This document shows positions 12,851 through 26,200 of a DNA stretch of 64,000 nucleotides, one piece after another. The stretch is taken from contig CM049307.1 of NCBI GenBank assembly GCA_026874595.1, forward strand, positions 53,544,370-53,608,369. The letters are read 5' to 3'. The position numbers and the translations under genes are program-made. Numbering within the stretch: the stretch's first letter is position 1; each line of letters begins with the position of its first letter. This DNA is from Sipunculus nudus (Eukaryota > Annelida > Sipuncula > Golfingiida > Sipunculidae). The notes below the pieces were generated by a model. That model had not been told where the DNA came from. It saw only the letters and a list, made by a program, of their open reading frames with translations, and did not search any database.

Positions 12851-13785
12851 CTGTGGAGGTCATGTAAAATATTAATAAATGGGACTTATACAATATATGA
12901 ATATGTTGATATATCAATCACTGCATCCATTGGTAATATGATATTGATGGCCCTGACAGGAATCAATCTGATTACTGATAGCTGTGAAGCTGGCAATAAT
13001 CAATATATGAATAAATACAATCTTCATAAACTTGAACAACAGGCTGTAAATGTTTTTGATTAATTATCTATGTAAAAATGAAAACATATTTTCCATTATT
13101 GTTTACCAATAAATGCAGTGAAATGCCACCAAGGCATGGTCACTTGAATACATTTCTCTTGTGAGAAAGATCTTTTATAAATGATATTTTGAAGATATAT
13201 ATCAATATTAAAACTTCTTCCAATATACAACCTCAGTTTTATTGATAATCAATTACCTAACCCAAGTCTCTTATCACAGGATATCTTTTATATAACACAA
13301 GGAGGCTGTAGTCTGAGCCTACAAGGATGCCTCCACCAGGATCCTTATCAAACTTTCCCATATCCTACCAGTGTCATGGTTCACTAACATGTTTCACAGG
13401 TCAGCTCTGGAACAAAGACAGCCCCTAATACCTAGGAATGGGCTTGGCCCTCAGCCAAGACAAAAAAATTGCCCTATCTCACTATGATACAGAATCATTT
13501 ATACATATATTATGGTGACCCAGATTACCTGCAAAAATAGAATGGATTTTTCCTTAAGTGTTCCATAAACAATCCACAAAATTTCATAAAATCTGTACAT
13601 AACTTTTAGGATAAAGTAGCTGACACACACACTACCAAAGAAACCAAGGGTATAACATAATACCTTCATCACCTGTGTATAAAGATCTCAACGCCCATCT
13701 GAGTAGCTCGCGGAAGCTTTCACCACATGTAGATAAAATACTAGGATGAGGGATATTCCACTGCATTTTGATTTTAATTTTAAAT

Positions 13786-14284
13786 TTAGTTTTCATTGAC
13801 AAGTACAGTGTGCTGGTAGCTAGGTCTACAGCATGTACAGCAGCATAGCAGCTGACACAGACTGCAGCACTTTGCTGTACAACCCTTACTCTCCTCCGCT
13901 GGTGGAGTCTGGGCTCTTGCAAAGTTCAGGAACACCTGTTCTAGCGTAGTCTGGCTGACTGAGTAGTCTTCTATGTGGTATTCCTCCTTAGCACGCTCCA
14001 TCGTTCCAAATACCTCAGCCCACGTACAATCATTTTTCAGTATATGATAATGGACCATCCCTTCGTGAAGGTCTTTTAACGTACTGCTGGGAAACGTGCT
14101 CTCAATGAATTCCCGGAGTCTGTAAGTGTTGCCCTCTGACCCATCGGCTGAGCTTTTTACCTTTGCAAGCAGGGTGTACCCCTCCCCAAACTTTGCTTTA
14201 AGATGCTGCTGGCTACCCAAACATTTAAACTGCCCATTTACCATAATGGCAATTTTGGTGCACAAGGCCTCACACTCTTCCATG
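13786..14284 (-). CDS. ABCA3: ABCA3-like exon 19: NBD2 end, regulatory domain, Cys-rich tail, stop
   Basis: Starts by completing Ser of the H-loop [13 protein letters not shown]. It then encodes GQFKCLGS, a domain ending [17 protein letters not shown] (the family's C-terminal regulatory block), and a tail with nine cysteines in 18 residues (about 1760-1777) before VLVNEN and TAA. Confidence 0.95.
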
Positions 14285-17200
14285 CTGCAAGTAAACAAAA
14301 ATAACTTTTAAAATATGTCTTTAAGCCCTACCAATTTTGATTAAAGTCATTTATTCACTACCTTTTCTGTAGAATTTATGTGATTCCTGACTGACTTAAA
14401 TTAATGAACTTTTGGTAATTCCTGCTAAATTTTTTTCACAACACCCCTGTGAGAGAACATGTTAACAGTTGAAAGGTCACTAGTCACAAAACTCTGGTTT
14501 GTTTTGCCACCAGATGTCCTTCTTGAATGTGTTTGGACTATTTCGGAGGGCCCCTCAAATGTTATACATATATGGATAAAAGAAAACACTCACAGCCTGT
14601 GTGAGGTGGGGTTAGCATTTTGCAGTCTATTTTTTAAAAAGTTCAAGTGATTAATCTTTTGTAAATAAAGTGGAACCCGGCCTTGCGATCAACCCGCAAT
14701 TGCGACCCATCCACAATTACGACCACCTTTCTTGGTCCTGAATATAAGATCCAGGTAATTTAGAGTTTCACAAATACGACCACCCCAAAATTACCACCCT
14801 GAACTTTTTGTTTGCATTATACATGTATGTACAAAATTAGTTGCCATCAATACATTAAAGGGACCCATCACCTATCTGTCCTTTATAAACTAAAGGTAAT
14901 CCTATGCAGATTTTATAAAAATAGGCCAGAAAATGTAGATATCACCGCACACAGGCTGCCTGTTTTGTTTATATCAATGTGTTTATAATATGTGGGGGCC
15001 TACCAAAATAATCAAAACAAATTCAATAAAGGCATCTGGCGGCAAATCAGATCAGCCAGAGCTTTGTAAGTGGTGTTTTGCAACAAGTGATCTTTCTACC
15101 TCAGCATATACATAACCTATCACCTTAGGTTACATGTTTTTCCTGTTTGTCAACATTGCTGTGTTTGCAAACATGTTGTTGATAAACAAGTTCATACAAC
15201 CTCCACAGAGGCCTTATAAGAACTTTTCATAATCAGAATTATCCTTAGATCAATAAAATATACACAGAGGAAGCCAAAATCACATAAATTCATTTTATAA
15301 AAGTAGATGAATGGGCACCTTTAATGATTATGCATTGACAGTTATTACCTATTCCACGCTTAAAATATGAAATTTAAGCCTTATAATGATATCATATATG
15401 ACATATCAGCACACACCTGTGTGATGTAAGCACTAAGGTCCTGCCACTTGATCGCACATGAGAAAGGAAGTTCCATAGGTGTCGCCTAGCAACTGGATCC
15501 ATACCTGTGGATGGCTCATCGAGGAAAACGATGGGAGGATTACCAACCAAAGCAATGGCTGTACTCAGTTTACGCTTGTTACCTCCACTGGTGTGTAAAA
15601 CAAAACAGTATAATTAATAACTCTGTCAAAATATTTAGAATATAATAAGCTTTCAGTGGTATAATAAATCTTAACTTTTATGTGATTGACAATGCTCCAT
15701 TTTTTTATCATTATTGTAATATTTGTTTTTATTTTGTATTTATTTCAATATTTACCAACACAGGTGACTCATATATGATAAATATTCATTTAACACTATA
15801 AGTCATACATCAATGGAAAAAAATATAATTTACTGATCACTTTATGATAAAAAATTATTGAAAACAGATTACGAAATAATATTTGCCAAAGTAATTTGAA
15901 AAATAAATATTGTTAAGGTTATTTAAATATAATAAATCTGTATTATTCCCATTTGAACTTTCATGTAAAAAAAATTATATTTTTAAAATTATTAAAAAAA
16001 AATATTTATACAAAACCACCATGTATCATGAAATAATGCTTAATTTCATATCACAAAATATAATTCTATGATAAAGGCATCATTATGTATTATACAATTA
16101 GAATAATAAAATAACAAACCACGTTCGGTCTTTATTTAATGTCCTGTTACCATTATGAACATTCAAGTCTGACCTGTAAGCACCGACCATTCTGTCAGCA
16201 TGTTCTTGTAGTAAAAGAGCACGGATCAGCATGTCAATGTGTGCAGGAATGTCTGCCTCTTGCATCCCCCTGAGCCGAGCGTACATCCTCAATGTCTCCC
16301 GCCCAGTCATCTGAGAGATCAGGGCATCAAACTGGGGGCAGTAACCTATCCTCTGCTGAACCTGTCGAAGTGATCAGCAGAATCAAATTATTATCTCACT
16401 GGGTGAAAATCAGGTGAATCAAATGGATATTTCAGCATAGAGCTTGGAGCCATGTTAGCCAAACAAATGAGGCTGGCTTGGACAGAAAGCCAAATTTTGT
16501 GGCTCAACTCAGCTTTCAAAATATTGGCTGGCTTAAACTGACCTGACAGCCTATTAATTTGACGATGGTGCAAAGTATGCATTTTATTTAAACAACTTAT
16601 ATATATTACGTGTGACATAGTGCATCCATTAAACATTTATATAATTAGTGAATAAATATCAAGTATAGTTTACTATAGTGGTTTCAAAAGCCAACACTTT
16701 CATTCTAAAACAATCAAACCATTTCCTTTTAGTGACCATAAAAAAAACCCAAAAAATAAAAAAAAAACCTCAACAATTTTACAAACATTGTTCTTCATTT
16801 AAGCACCTTGACCTCCAACTTTGTCAGTCAGCATCAAAATCATCAAAACTAACATTGTATTAATCTGTATATGTTTTGAGCATTTTTATTTGTAAAATTT
16901 TGTATTAATTTTCTCTCAAGCCAAACTGAGCTTTACAAAATCAGCTCACTTCGGCTTAATGAAATATTGGTGGTGCCTCTTCATAATCTTGGCTCGGCTT
17001 GATCTTATCTCGGCTGGTGGTGATGCCAAATGGTGGCAGTGCCAGGTTCTATTTCAGTGGGTAAATATCAGAATAATCAATTTTTTTTTATCTCATAAGG
17101 CAAAGGCTTGTCAATAAGGCTATTACTCTTTTAGTGTTTAATAATCAAGTCATTAATGTAGTGGGTAAAGGTCTGGTGATTCTGGTCTAATGATGTTATA

Positions 17201-20200
17201 ATCTTGATGCGTAAAATTATTAAAATGTTTTTTTTAAATATTCTATGAAAATGTCGATCATCCAGAACTGATCTACAGTCTCACGTGACACATATTTCTA
17301 AATATTCCACTTCATTAAAAGGCCACCAGGTTATGACAGAGATACAAAGCCCCATACACATATTATACAACATGCCATTCATCATTCAAGTTCCATATCA
17401 ATGTCTAAGTGTGATATGGCTTATATATTTATTTTATACAGTGCTTGTATATCAGCCCGGCACTCAGTGTACTCAGTGATGCAATGCCTGAAATTAAACT
17501 GACAAGCATCAGTATTTGTGTGATGTCACCAGGTTCAGTGACTCACCGCAATGAATGAAATTGACAAGCATCATGGGGCGAGTGACATCATTTGCTTTGT
17601 GACACAACTGCCCATAAATGAAACTGACAATAAAGCTAAAAGTAGGACCCTGACTGTGTAAAAATGCCACGCACTGAAGTGTTTTGCTTGAGTACTTTGT
17701 GAAAATAGTTTGACTGTTCCTGGTTGGTCATGTTCATAACTTGCATGGCCCTTTATTAAAAAAATTATGAACCAGCTTGTTGGGTATTGCCTTTGTATTG
17801 GTTTTCAGGCCTTCGGAGACCCTCAGGTTAATACAAAGGCCAGTCAGATAATAAAAGATAAGTATCACATTTAAGTTAGGAACAATATGAATGATCAGAG
17901 ACACTCACCCTCCGTAAATTCCTGCTGACATCCAGACCAACGAGATAAGCTGCTCCTCGTGACATGGTCTCATCACCCGTCAGCATCTTGAAAGTAGTCG
18001 TCTTACCTGCACCGTTCACTCCAAGAAGCCCAAAACATTCTCCTCTTGGTATAGCGACAGTGATATGATCCACTGCAAGGAGGCTATCATAATATTTCGT
18101 CAAGCCATTTATCACAAGAGCATTGTTGCTTAGCAACTGAGGAAGTAGTGACCCTTTGACCCTTTCTCTCTCTGCCATCACATCAGAGTCTTCCTGCACC
18201 AAACTTGACGAACTTATACTCGCTGCTTGTTCGAGTGTCTCATACCTGTTTGACTTGACTGATTGTCTCCGCAATGCATACAACACTCTCCGAGGCAGAT
18301 TTGATTCCACAAGGAACACAAAGGAGAAGTACATCAGCCCTTGTGCAGCGAGGAACACCAGCATGCGACCAATTCCACGAGACTCCCAGGCCAGGTAGTT
18401 CCTCTGATAGTCAGCACAGGTGTCTCCACAATGACCTTGTTAACAGATAAGATAATTATTACATTGTTTTAATGTTATGGGAATCTGAAGGTAAAAATTC
18501 ATTTATGTAAAAGATTTGAAACTGAAACTATTCAATGAGTATCAAGAGCTGTCATAACATTTCCCTGTCTCTTCCAAAAATTCTATGTGCTCAGCTGAAT
18601 AATGCAGAAAGGCTTGCCATATTAATAACAGATAACTATCAGAGGAACATAAGTACTGTGGAACATAGGTACCAAGGTAGTGGGGAACATAGGTACTAAG
18701 GTATTGGGAAACATAGGTACTGAGGTACTGGGAAACATAGGTACCAGGGAATATAGGAACCGTAGAACATAGGTACCAAGGTACTGGGGAACAAAGGTAC
18801 AAAGGTAGTGGGGAACATAGGTACTGAGGTACTGGGAAACATAGATATAAGGTAAAATAGGTACTGGGGAACATAGGTACCAGGGAAAATAGGTACTGGG
18901 AAACATAGGTACATGGGAAAATAGGTACTTTGGAACCAAGTTATCAAGGTACTGGGGAACACTAGTACCACTGAATATAGGTACTGGAGAGCATAGGCTC
19001 CAAGGTACTGGGGAACATAAGTACTGAGGTACGCAGGAACATAAGTTCAGAGGTACAGGAGAACACAGAGGTGTTGGGAACATAGGTACGGAGGTACTTG
19101 GGAACATAGGTACGGAGGTACTTGGGAACATAGGTACCAATATACTTGGGAACATAGGTACGGAGGTACTGGAGATTATAGGTACCAATGTACTGGGGAA
19201 CATAGGTACAGAGGTACTGGAGAACATAGATACCAATGTTCTGGGGAACATAGGTATGGAGGTACTGGAGAACATAGGTACCAATGTACTGGGGAACATA
19301 GGTATGGAGGTACTGGAGAACATAGGTACCAATGTACTGGGGAACATAGGTATGGAGGTACTGGGGAACATAGGTACCAATATACTGGGGAACATAGGTA
19401 CGGAGGTACTGGAGAACATAGGTACCAATGTTCTGGGGAACATAGGTACCAAGGTACTGTAGAACATAGGTACCATGATACTAAGGAAAATAGGTACCAA
19501 GATACAAGGGAATATAGGTTCCAAGGTACTGTGGAACATAGGTACCAAAGCACTGGGGAACATAGGTATGGAGGTACTGGGGAACATAGGTACCAATATA
19601 CTGGGGAACATAGGTATGGAGGTACTGGAGAACATAGGTACCAATGTACTGGGGAACATAGGTATGGAGGTACTGGGGAACATAGGTACCAATATACTGG
19701 GGAACATAGGTACGGAGGTACTGGAGAACATAGGTACCAATGTTCTGGGGAACATAGGTACTAAGGTACTGTAGAACATAGGTACCATGATACTAAGGAA
19801 AATAGGTACCAAGATACAAGGGAATATAGGTAACAAAGTATTGGAGAACATAGGTACCATTTTACTAAGGAAAATAGGTACCAAGCTACAAGGGAATATA
19901 GGTTCCAAGGTACTGGGGAACATAGGTACCATGATACTAAGGAAAATAGGTACCAAGGTACAAGGGAATATAGGTACCAAAGTATTGGAAAACATAGGCA
20001 CCATTTTACTAAGGAAAATAGGTACCAAGCTACAAGGGAATATAGGTACTAAGGTGCTGGGGAACATAGGTACCATCATACTACGGAAAATAGGTACCAA
20101 GATTATCGGGAACATAGGTACCAAGGTCCTGGGGACCATAGGTACCGAGCTACTGGGGATATAGGTACAAAGGGTATGGGGAATATAGGTACTTTGGAAC

Positions 20201-23200
20201 ATAAGTACAAGCCAGACCTGTGTATAAGCCTGTAACAGATTTGTTTGGCCCTCAGGATCTAAGGAAGTCCAAGGTCACAGCAGCAGGGCAGATGACCTTT
20301 TGGTTTGTTGAGTTGCGTGAATTGGAAGAATGAACTATTACATAGTCTATTTTTGGAGGTAAAGAGGAGAAAAACTAAGTAATAACTAGACATTTCTAGA
20401 GTATCCCCAGACATAGTATGCCCCCCCCCCCCCCCCCCCCCTTTAAGAATTGGCCCCCATTTTAGCAGCATATACTGACACTTGGCAAGCAATTATTGTT
20501 TCTTCCATCTATCAATCCACAATCTTTTTGGAGATGTTGGTCCGGTGACCTTGACCTTTTGGCACATCACAAGGCTATCAAAGATCTTCTGTCACCTTGA
20601 TTTTGGGACCAATCCATGCAAACAATCTTGAGATATTTAAGAGTTTGTGTAATTTTCAGCAGAAATGGACCTGTTCAAAGTCAAGGTCACTCTCTTATAC
20701 CTCCTGTGACCTTGACCTTTGACCTCATGACCCCAAAATCAATCAAGTTTGAAATCCATACATCAATAAAAGCAGGAATTATCATCCAGAAACTAATTTT
20801 TGGACAGATGGCTCCTGTGACCTTCACCTTTGACCTTGTGACCTCAAAATTGATAGGGGTCTTTCACTCTTGGCAGGTGAACTATATGTGCAAGATGAAA
20901 GATCTGAGATGAATTGTTTGGCTTAAAATGCATCCACAGTATCTTTTAAGATGTGAGTCCAGTGACCTTGACCTTTGACCTCATGACCCTAGAACCTATA
21001 GGGTTCTTACTTTAGTGGTTGGCCATACATAAGTCACGTTTGAAATTCATATGGCTATCAACACTGGAGATATCATAAGAGGTGTGTGATTTTCACTAAA
21101 TTTGGACTGATTAAAGGTCAAGGCCACTGTCATGGTAAAGGTCATGACCCAAATATAAATAGACCTCATCCCATAACCCATCTCTCTACATGTGCATAAT
21201 ATGAAAGAGATCTGTCCATTAGTTTTTGACTTATAATGCTTACAGTACTGTCAAGTGGCAATTATGGGGGTATTAAAAGGCGTAAAAACAAAAAAAGGAT
21301 AATAGTTGTCACCACCAGTTTCCGGTATATTACAAGGCTATCCAAGATCTTCAGTCACCTTGATTTTTGGACCAGTCCAAGCAAGCTTACTTGAGATATT
21401 TAAGAATTTGTGTTATTTTCAGCAAAAATGGACCTATTCAAGGTCAAGGTCACTCTCCTAGCATAGGTCATGACCCCATTTTAAATAGGCTTTGTCCCCT
21501 TACCTATATCTATACAAATTTAAGGTTTGAAAAAGATCAGTGAAATATTTTTTGAGTAATCCCGCTGTCAAGGTTTTTCTGCGGAGGCGGGAACGTCGTG
21601 AAACCATAGTATCCCGACTTTGTCTGGGGATACAATAATTGTGTGTAGAGAAATCACAGGTAATTGTGTGATTTAATATGAATCAGGAATGGTCCTTAAC
21701 TTACTAATGACGTGCAACAGACAGTCGCCTTATGCGTATGCATTTTAATGTAAACTGGTATGAATGAACCAGTGTGTCACTGGAGAGAGAGTTATCAGAA
21801 ATCAGTATTATTATGCATAAGAAGATTACAAATATCTGAAATAAAAAACAAGGCCTACAGGCCCTGAGAACCTGTGCATTGGGAAATACACCAGGCATAA
21901 TGCTTCAATGCTGGACCATTACTTCTCATGTATATGAACAATGCAAGTACTAAACATTTTGAATAAGAAACAATTACACAAACATCACTGCTGAAATTCT
22001 GGCATGGGTGCATACAACACAAAAATGATTGTAGCTGGCACCAACAGTCTTGTATACAACGGAGCTATCAGAGATATATACATATGCCCAATTTCAGGCT
22101 GATATATCAAATTCCTCTGTAGAAATAAGCAGGCACATACACTGTGCAAAGTCATTGTAGGTGGCGACACCTGACTTGTGAACGAGAAAGCCTTCAAAGA
22201 CACATAGACAGGTCAAAATATCAGGCAAATACATCAAACTTACCTTGAGTCTGATGCATGGGGCTGACCAGGCTTAGGAGAGAAAGGCAGTTGCCCCGAG
22301 TGAACTGTGACAAATTTGCTAGCTGGCTCAGGCTACTGCACTAAGTGAACTCATGAACTGCACCTGGCTAGACTGAGTGAACTTTCGACCTGTACCTGGC
22401 TGCACTGAGTGAACTCTTGACCTGTTGCATAATCTGACACAGTTGGTAGTCCACATGCAGCCCTGAGGGGCATGACACCCATGAGGTGATCACATGGTGG
22501 CCATGAGGTGTTCACATGTCACCCATGAAGTGATCACATGCCTTGTGCTTGGCTACACTGACTGAACTCTTGACCTATATCTGGCTGCACTGAATGAACT
22601 CTTGATCTGTTGCCAAATCTGAAACAGTTGGTAGTTTCTCAACCTATTTAAAGATACAAACACAATCTTGGTCTGTTTGTAAATCTGTTTACACATACTG
22701 AAATACTTTGGCTAAAATGCTTTTTTTCAAGCTGACATATTCATAAACTTTTTATCAAAATATCTAAAATAATAAAAGATGCAGTTCTTTCATTGTTAAA
22801 GGTCCAATAATTCTGCCAAAAATCATTCAAGTAAACTTAAACAAAGGCCACCTTAAGAAAATTTTTTGTGCAATGTTACAGAAGTTATAATTGAAACAAT
22901 AATTTTGTAGAAGAACAGTTTTGCAGTCCTCAGTTTGAAATAGACATAATAATGGCCATAAGACCAACTTAAGCATTTCTGATATGATTGAAAGAACCAT
23001 GTCCTAGGATAATTCTTTTGAAAAATTGAATGATTCAACTTGACAGTTTCATCATAAACATTTTTAAGCTGAAAGAGGCTAAAATTATGAGGTTTTGCCC
23101 ATAAAAAACAGGTCATTGTAGGTGGCACCACAAAATCTGCAACTTCAAATATGAGTCATGTGACCAACATTTGCACAATACTTGGTAATGCTAGCTTCTG

Positions 23201-26200
23201 TCATTTCTGAGATTACTATGTCAGTATGCTTAATTGGCCAAATGACTGTTCAAATTTGTGTAACACCACTAAAATTCATCAAATGCAAACCATTTTAAAA
23301 AACTTGAGAGGGCTTGCCTCTAGGATCATTTTTGTAAAATATTGAACAATTTGGCTGGACCATTTACAAGAAGAAGACTTTTAAAGGTTTTTCAGCTTTT
23401 TCCCTATAAAATCTTAGTAAATGCAGATAGTGAAAAAATAAGCTGAATCCCAAAACATTTGATATGTGACAGATTACTGCATTAGGGATGGTAGCTCCTG
23501 CTATTCCTAAGAAATTATGGGTTAATGTACAGTTGATCAATGACCCCTGTACAAAAAAAGGTCAATGCAGGTGGCGCCACCAATACCTGAATTTCATATA
23601 TGACTCATGTGACCAACACTGGCATAAAATTTGGTGATGATAGCTCTGGCCATTTCTGAGATTGCCATTTTAGTATGCTTTTTCGGACAGTTAGCTAAGT
23701 TTAACTTCCTGTAACTCTGCCAAAATTCACCAAACTTGAACCATTCGAACAAACTTGAGAGAGATGGTATAAAAGTTTATTTCTGTGAAATATTGAACAA
23801 TTTGGCTTGACTGTTTTGGAGGAGAAGAATTTTAAAGTTTTTTTTAGCTTTTTCTCTATAAAATCTAAGAAAATGCAGAGTTTTTCAGATGGCTTATTTT
23901 TTGCATTAAATTTCATGATACTAGCAACAGTTGTTTTCAAAATAGTATGGTTATTGACGATGACAGACGATGCGAAACCATCGCATTAGCTCACAGGTTC
24001 GCTAAAAATTACTACAGATGCATATTGAATGCAAAAGTATAATACAGATACATCTCACTGAAGGCAAAATCTTGAATAAAGTTGAGTATGAATACCAATT
24101 ATTTATAATCCATGTACAGCCATCTTTATACACCCACAGAGAGCTGTATACCTGTGATTGTAAACATTGCCTGGCATGAGGAATATCTAAAATCATAAAT
24201 CTACATTTTTAAAAAGCTTTTAAAAAACATTCTTGTCAATATTAACCATAGATAACCTGAAATCTAAATGTCTAGAGGCATTATGTAACGGATGCTGATA
24301 AACTGGTGCCAGGCTAGATGTATCTGCTTCACACAGCTAACATATATGGTAAAATGACTCAATTCAATATTTATAATTCAGCCAAAATTCATTCTTTGGA
24401 ACCATAAAAGACCATTATTATAAGAATTATTCAGGGGATTATTCCTGAAAAAAATATTAAACAAATTGGCCTCAGTGGCGCCAGTCAAAAAACGTTTTGC
24501 AGGTTTATAACTCATATGGGAAAATACAGCAAAATGGCTAAGTTAAGCTTCCCATAACTCAGCCAAAATTTACTGAACCAAAACCATTTGAACAAACTTG
24601 AATTATCAACATCTAAGGATAATTTATGTGTGAGATTTAGGAATTTGGCCAAGTGTTTTTTGAGAAGAAGTTCTTTGTAGCCACTGAGCTAAAATGGGCT
24701 GTTATGGCATATGACTAAATTCAGCTTCCCATAACTCAGCCAAAAGTCACTGAACTGAGACCATTTGAACAAACTTCAGAAAGCACTACCCTAGGATCAT
24801 TTCTATGCGATATTAAACAATTTGGCCATATGGTTTTAGAGAAGAAAGTTTTTTTAGCAGTCGGTATGATACGGGCACTGATGACCCCCGTACAAAAAAG
24901 GCCGATGCAGGTGGCACCACCAATACCTCAATTTCAGATATGACTCATGTGACCAACATTGGCATAAAATTTGGTGATGATAGCTCCAGACATTTCTGAG
25001 ACATTGGACAGATGACTAGGTTCAACTTCCTGTAACTTGGCCAAAAATCACCGAACTAAAACCATTTGAACAAACTTGAGAGAGATTGTTCCAGGAATCA
25101 TTTCTGTGAAATATTGGACAATTTGGCTGAACAGTTTTGGAGAAGAAGATTTTTAAAGCTTCTTTAGCTTTTTCCCTATAAATTCTAAGACAAGGCCTAC
25201 AGGCCTAATGCGAACCTGTGCAAAGTTTGGGAGTATGAATGGAGGTTTATTTTTAAAATTTAATATTGATCCTTTTAAGTCCTGCATATCTACCTTAGTC
25301 ATTATGATTTCAGCAAAATGGACATTTCGGACCTGCAAGTTTCAGACTAGAACATTTTAAAACTAGAATATGGGTAGTCGACAAGCGACTATGTGTATCC
25401 ACAGAAATCAGAGTGGGACGGGTGAAGTGAGGCATGGATTAAGTGGCAAGGGGAATAGAGTGAGGTTTGTTGCATATTAGCATGAATGTCTGCAGCGTAA
25501 ACGTAATTGTAGGTGGTGCCACCTGTCATACAATCGAGAAAATTGGCCAGGATGTATAAACCTGCAAAATTTCAGGTGGATAAGTCAAACAACTGCTGAG
25601 ATATGAGTGATTTTATCCCAAGGCAGATGAACAGATGGAAGGTGTTCATAAGTGGTTGCAGGCAGCGCTACCAGTTTTGCTTAAGATGAAGAGCCATGCG
25701 AGATCTATACACAAGCAAAATTTTGGCCCTATTGGTCAAATGGTTCCTGAGATATGAGCTTCGATGTCTGCAGAGTAAATGTGAATGTAGGTGGCGCCAC
25801 CTGTCATAAAATCGAAAAAGCTGTCCAGGATGTATAAACCTGCAAAATTTCAGGTGGATAAGTCAAACAACTGCTGAGATATGAGCGCTTTTATCCCAAG
25901 GCAGATGAACAGATGTATGCTGTGCATAAGTGGTTACAGGTGGTGCCACCAGTTTTGCATATGATGAAGAGCTATGCAAGATCTATAAACAAGCAAAATT
26001 TTGGCCCAATCGGTCAAATGGTTCCCGAGATATGAGCTTGGATGTCTGCAGAGAAACACCTGAATGTAAGTGGCGCCACCTGTCATAAAATCGAGCAAGC
26101 TGTCCAGGATGTATAAACCTGCAAAATTTCAGCTGGATAAGTCAAACAACTGCTGAGATATGAGTCATTTTACACCAAGGCAGATGAACAGATGTATGCT

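Larger units (their letters stand above)
7935..13785. other. Intergenic region between convergent NUBP2 and ABCA genes
   Basis: No gene is supported apart from the mobile-element remnants listed separately. It must hold the ABCA 3' UTR; a candidate poly(A) signal for that strand (TTTATT on +, 13238-13243) lies 540 bp past the ABCA stop. Confidence 0.5.

Noticed and set aside
18622-20202. 526-codon minus-strand open frame made of octapeptide repeats
   Set aside because: It is the 24-bp minisatellite read in one of several open frames inside an ABCA intron. Other frames on both strands are also open, so openness is due to the three-divisible period.
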